Positions 13,926-16,578 of a stretch of DNA of 16,578 nucleotides are shown piece after piece. The position numbers and the translations under genes are program-made. Source of the stretch: SpSt-1165 sp964391725 (GTDB lineage Bacteria > Chloroflexota > Anaerolineae > Anaerolineales > Anaerolineaceae); the NCBI GenBank assembly GCA_964391725.1, contig CAYMNB010000058.1, positions 1 through 16,578 of the forward strand, written 5' to 3'. The notes under the pieces are model-generated. The model was not told the origin of the DNA. It ran no database searches and saw only the letters and a program-made list of their open reading frames with translations. Position 1 is the first letter of the stretch, and every line of letters starts with the position of its first letter.

Positions 13926-15044
13926 TTGTTCAAACGAGAGTTGTGGCGTAATTTCGATTTCCTGCTGTTCGGCGGGGTGTTGTTCTTGGGGGTGTTGGGC
14001 GTGGTGGTGGTGAATTCCGCCATCGCCGGTTCGATCGGCCTGGAAGGATTGGCGCAGCGACAGGCGCAATTCCTCGCGATTGGTCTGGTGGTTATCGTCG
14101 GGGTGGCGATTGTCGATTATCGTTACCTGGCGCCTCTGAGCCCAATTATGTATATGATCATCATTGGCTCGCTGATCTTTATCTATGTGTTTGGGTTTGC
14201 TGCCTTTGGTTCCCGTCGCTGGGTGACTGTCGCAGGCACCAATATCCAACCTTCTGAGATTGCGCGCCAGGTGTTGATCCTGGTACTGGCGAATTATTTC
14301 GCCATGAAGAAAGATGAGCCCAAGAATTGGAACTGGGTGATGCAAAGTGCGGCTTTGATGGGCCTGGTTTTCATTCTGGTGGTCATCCAACCTGATTTAA
14401 GCTCTTCTATCGTACTGGCGGTGATCTGGTTTGCCATGATCTGGCTGGCGGGCGTTCCTGTCAAATACTTGATCTATTTGATATTGATCGCTATGTTGAT
14501 CGTGGCAATTGTGCTGGCTTTGGGCATTCTGCCTGATTACATGATGCGACGTATTAACAATTTTCTCGTGCCGGACGAAGAAGCCAGCTATGGTGAACAG
14601 TACAATATCCAGCAGGCGTTAATCACGATCGGGTCGGGCGGCTGGTTTGGTCAGGGGTATCAGCAGAGTTCACAGGTGCAGTTACGTTTTCAAAAGGTTC
14701 GTCACACCGATTTTATATTCTCGGTGGTGGCTGCCGAATTCGGACTGGTTGGTGCAGGGGTGGTGATGGGAGCCCTGTTATTCATTTTCTGGCGCTGTTT
14801 TGTGATCGCCAAAAATGCCGAGGATCTTTACGGGGCATTGATCGCCTATGGTATTGGCGTAGTGATGGCATTTCAAACCGTTGTCAACATCGGGGTGAAT
14901 CTCAACCTGCTGCCGGTCACCGGCCTGACGCTGCCGTTCATCAGTTACGGGGGTAGTTCCATGGTATCATTGTGCCTGGGTATCGGCCTGGTGGAGAGTG
15001 TCGCCATGCATACGGCTGCCAAGCGGCCGGACGCATTGGTCTGA
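13926..15044 (+). CDS. rodA: SEDS glycosyltransferase RodA
   Basis: Polymerises lipid II into glycan strands during elongation, paired with PBP2. The 372-residue protein has about ten transmembrane helices and SEDS landmarks: SRRWVTVAGTNIQPSEIAR (96-114), QPDLSSS (155-161), RHTDFIFSV (259-267) with the candidate catalytic aspartate D262, and PVTGLTLPFISYGGSS (330-345). FtsW is the alternative, but the RHTDFIFSV form and the PBP2/MreBCD neighbourhood favour RodA. The start is the least certain part: TTG 13926 has AAAAAAGG only 1 nt upstream, and the next in-frame TTG at 13941 would shorten the protein by five residues. It begins 9 nt after minE, so translation may be coupled. Confidence 0.92.
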   Translation: MFKRELWRNFDFLLFGGVLFLGVLGVVVVNSAIAGSIGLEGLAQRQAQFLAIGLVVIVGVAIVDYRYLAPLSPIMYMIIIGSLIFIYVFGFAAFGSRRWVTVAGTNIQPSEIARQVLILVLANYFAMKKDEPKNWNWVMQSAALMGLVFILVVIQPDLSSSIVLAVIWFAMIWLAGVPVKYLIYLILIAMLIVAIVLALGILPDYMMRRINNFLVPDEEASYGEQYNIQQALITIGSGGWFGQGYQQSSQVQLRFQKVRHTDFIFSVVAAEFGLVGAGVVMGALLFIFWRCFVIAKNAEDLYGALIAYGIGVVMAFQTVVNIGVNLNLLPVTGLTLPFISYGGSSMVSLCLGIGLVESVAMHTAAKRPDALV

Positions 15045-15070
15045 ACCACGCTTGTTTGAGGAGAAGGATG

Positions 15071-16570
15071 ATGAGTGAAATAAAACCTGTACGTGTGCGC
15101 TTTGCGCCGTCACCAACCGGGTATATGCACCTGGGGCATGCCCGTACAGCCCTGTATTGTTACCTGCTGGCGCGCCAGACCGGCGGGCAGTTTTTGCTCC
15201 GTATCGAAGATACAGACCAGCAGCGGTTTGTTGATGACGCCATGGATAATATCACCACAGGTTTGCACTGGTTGGGCTTGCAGTGGGATGAAGGCCCCGA
15301 CATCGGCGGACCGTTCGGCCCGTACCGGCAAACCCAACGACTGGACAAATACCAAGAAGTGGCGCAGCATTTACTTAAAACTGGGCATGCTTTTTACTGC
15401 TTTTGTACACCGGAACGCTTGAATGCTGTGCGTGAAGAGCAGCGGGCGCAGAAAATTAACCCACATTATGACGGCACCTGCCGCCATATTCCGCTGGATG
15501 AAGCCCGTGGACGGGTTGCGGCAGGAGAGAAAGCTGTTATTCGCTTTATGATGCCCAAAGAAGGCGCTATCACGGTGAAAGATGAAATGCGCGGTGAGAT
15601 CACAGTGGAGTTGGAAAATCTGGATGATTATGTGCTGGTGAAATCCAACGGCATCCCGGTCTATCATCTGGCTGCCATGGTGGATGACCACCTGATGGAG
15701 ATCACGCATGTCTTTCGCGGCAGTGAATGGCTGCCATCGCTGCCGCAGAATGTATTGTTGTACCGTACCCTGGGCTGGCAAGAACCGAAATGGTATCACC
15801 TGTCGGTGTTTCTCAAGCCAAGCGGTAAGGGTAAATTGAGCAAACGGGACTCTGCCCAGTTCAAACAGGGTGGATACTCGGTGATGATCCATGATCTGGA
15901 GGAGTTGGGCTATTTGCCCGAGGCGGTCAACAACTGGGTGGCGTTGATGGGTTGGGCTTATGATGACCACACAGAGTTTTTCACCACGCAGGACCTGATC
16001 GACAAATTTGATGTCAATCGTCTTAATCCCAATCCTTCCGCGATCAACTTTACCAAGCTGGATCACTTCAACGGGCTGCATATACGCAGCTTGCCTTTGG
16101 AAGACCTCGCACAGCGAATCAAACCCTATTTTGCGCAAGCCGGTTACCAGACACGGGATGATGTGCTGCTGCAGATCGCGCCTATCATTCAGGAACGCTT
16201 GAAAACCCTGGATGATGCCCCGGAGATCGCGGGTTTCTTCTTTCGAGATGATGTAGTTCCGGTAGCAGAAGAATTGGTGCAGAAAAAGATGACTGCCAAA
16301 GAAGCGCTTCTGGTGGCCCAGCGCGCCACAGACATCCTTGCTGGCTGCGAGGCCATGACCCATGAAGCCGCCGAACTGCCTTTACGGGCTCTGGTGGAAG
16401 AATTGGGGACGAATCCTGGCCAGGTGTTTGGCGTCATTCGTGTGGCGGTCACCGGACAGCAGGTAAGCCCGCCCTTGTTTGAAAGCATGGAGATCATCGG
16501 TAAGGAGAAAGTGCTGGCGCGCATGCGGCAAGCTATTGCCTTACTGGAAACATTGGTGCAGGCTGGCTAA
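15071..16570 (+). CDS. gltX: Glutamyl-tRNA synthetase
   Basis: Class I aminoacyl-tRNA synthetase that charges tRNA-Glu. The 499-residue protein is full length. The Rossmann fold has FAPSPTGYMHLGHARTAL with the HIGH-type motif HLGH (20-23). The KMSKS-type loop reads KLSKR (255-259). C110-x-C112 and C137-x-H139 match, with identical spacing, the zinc site of E. coli GluRS. The C-terminal third is the helical anticodon-binding region. ATG 15071 lies 7 nt after GAGGAG (15058-15063); ATG 15068 is an equally readable alternative giving one extra Met. An in-frame extension back to 14972 overlaps rodA and has no family similarity. It follows rodA by 26 nt and may be the last gene of the cluster. Whether it also charges tRNA-Gln cannot be told here. 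Confidence 0.96.
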   Translation: MSEIKPVRVRFAPSPTGYMHLGHARTALYCYLLARQTGGQFLLRIEDTDQQRFVDDAMDNITTGLHWLGLQWDEGPDIGGPFGPYRQTQRLDKYQEVAQHLLKTGHAFYCFCTPERLNAVREEQRAQKINPHYDGTCRHIPLDEARGRVAAGEKAVIRFMMPKEGAITVKDEMRGEITVELENLDDYVLVKSNGIPVYHLAAMVDDHLMEITHVFRGSEWLPSLPQNVLLYRTLGWQEPKWYHLSVFLKPSGKGKLSKRDSAQFKQGGYSVMIHDLEELGYLPEAVNNWVALMGWAYDDHTEFFTTQDLIDKFDVNRLNPNPSAINFTKLDHFNGLHIRSLPLEDLAQRIKPYFAQAGYQTRDDVLLQIAPIIQERLKTLDDAPEIAGFFFRDDVVPVAEELVQKKMTAKEALLVAQRATDILAGCEAMTHEAAELPLRALVEELGTNPGQVFGVIRVAVTGQQVSPPLFESMEIIGKEKVLARMRQAIALLETLVQAG

Positions 16571-16578
16571 TAAAATCT

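Noticed and set aside
13809..14390. 193-codon open frame opposite minE/rodA
   Set aside because: Antisense shadow rich in His, Gln and Asp, typical of the complement of membrane-protein codons.
14972..15070. N-terminal extension of gltX
   Set aside because: It overlaps the end of rodA in another frame, has no similarity to the synthetase family, and the GAGGAG site supports ATG 15068/15071.
15371..16363. 330-codon open frame opposite gltX
   Set aside because: It lies wholly antisense to an unmistakable glutamyl-tRNA synthetase and shows no family motif.
1..16578. CRISPR array, insertion sequence, prophage or defence cassette
   Set aside because: No regularly spaced direct repeats, transposase or integrase motifs, or phage proteins were seen; nearly all sequence is accounted for by housekeeping genes.

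Overview
The window reads as a chromosomal segment of a Chloroflexota bacterium, probably class Anaerolineae, most likely from a metagenome scaffold. The taxonomic guess rests on the fused transaldolase/glucose-6-phosphate isomerase, a heliorhodopsin, and the style of the PBP2 and C39-like proteins. It is an inference, not a phylogeny. A run of exactly 100 N (5913-6012) is a scaffold gap of unknown true length.

The left half (1-7414) is transcribed leftwards. From the right it holds tRNA-Gly(CCC) with a perfect-consensus promoter, a heliorhodopsin (7207-6407) closed by a strong intrinsic terminator, a small two-helix membrane protein, a short coding fragment, the assembly gap, the C-terminal part of a C39-like cysteine-peptidase-family protein, and a sugar-phosphate block: transketolase (tkt), ribose-5-phosphate isomerase B (rpiB) and the fused transaldolase/isomerase (tal-pgi, running off the left edge). 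The last three cover most of the non-oxidative pentose phosphate pathway and link it to glucose 6-phosphate.

The right half (7547-16570) is transcribed rightwards and is a dense cell-shape and division-site cluster: mreB-mreC-mreD-mrdA, then minC-minD-minE, then rodA, then gltX. MreBCD, PBP2 (mrdA) and RodA form the elongasome, which builds side-wall peptidoglycan. MinCDE positions the division septum. The Min cassette sits between the PBP2 and RodA genes, which are partners. A TGCTATAAT extended -10 lies directly before minC, so minC may be translated from a leaderless mRNA.

The 339-base stretch between the heliorhodopsin and mreB holds the tRNA gene, divergent promoters for the tRNA and mreB, and a 28-bp near-perfect dyad upstream of the heliorhodopsin. 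The most notable gene is the heliorhodopsin, which keeps the Schiff-base lysine and the counterion glutamate. I saw no CRISPR array, insertion sequence, phage gene or new multi-gene defence-type system.
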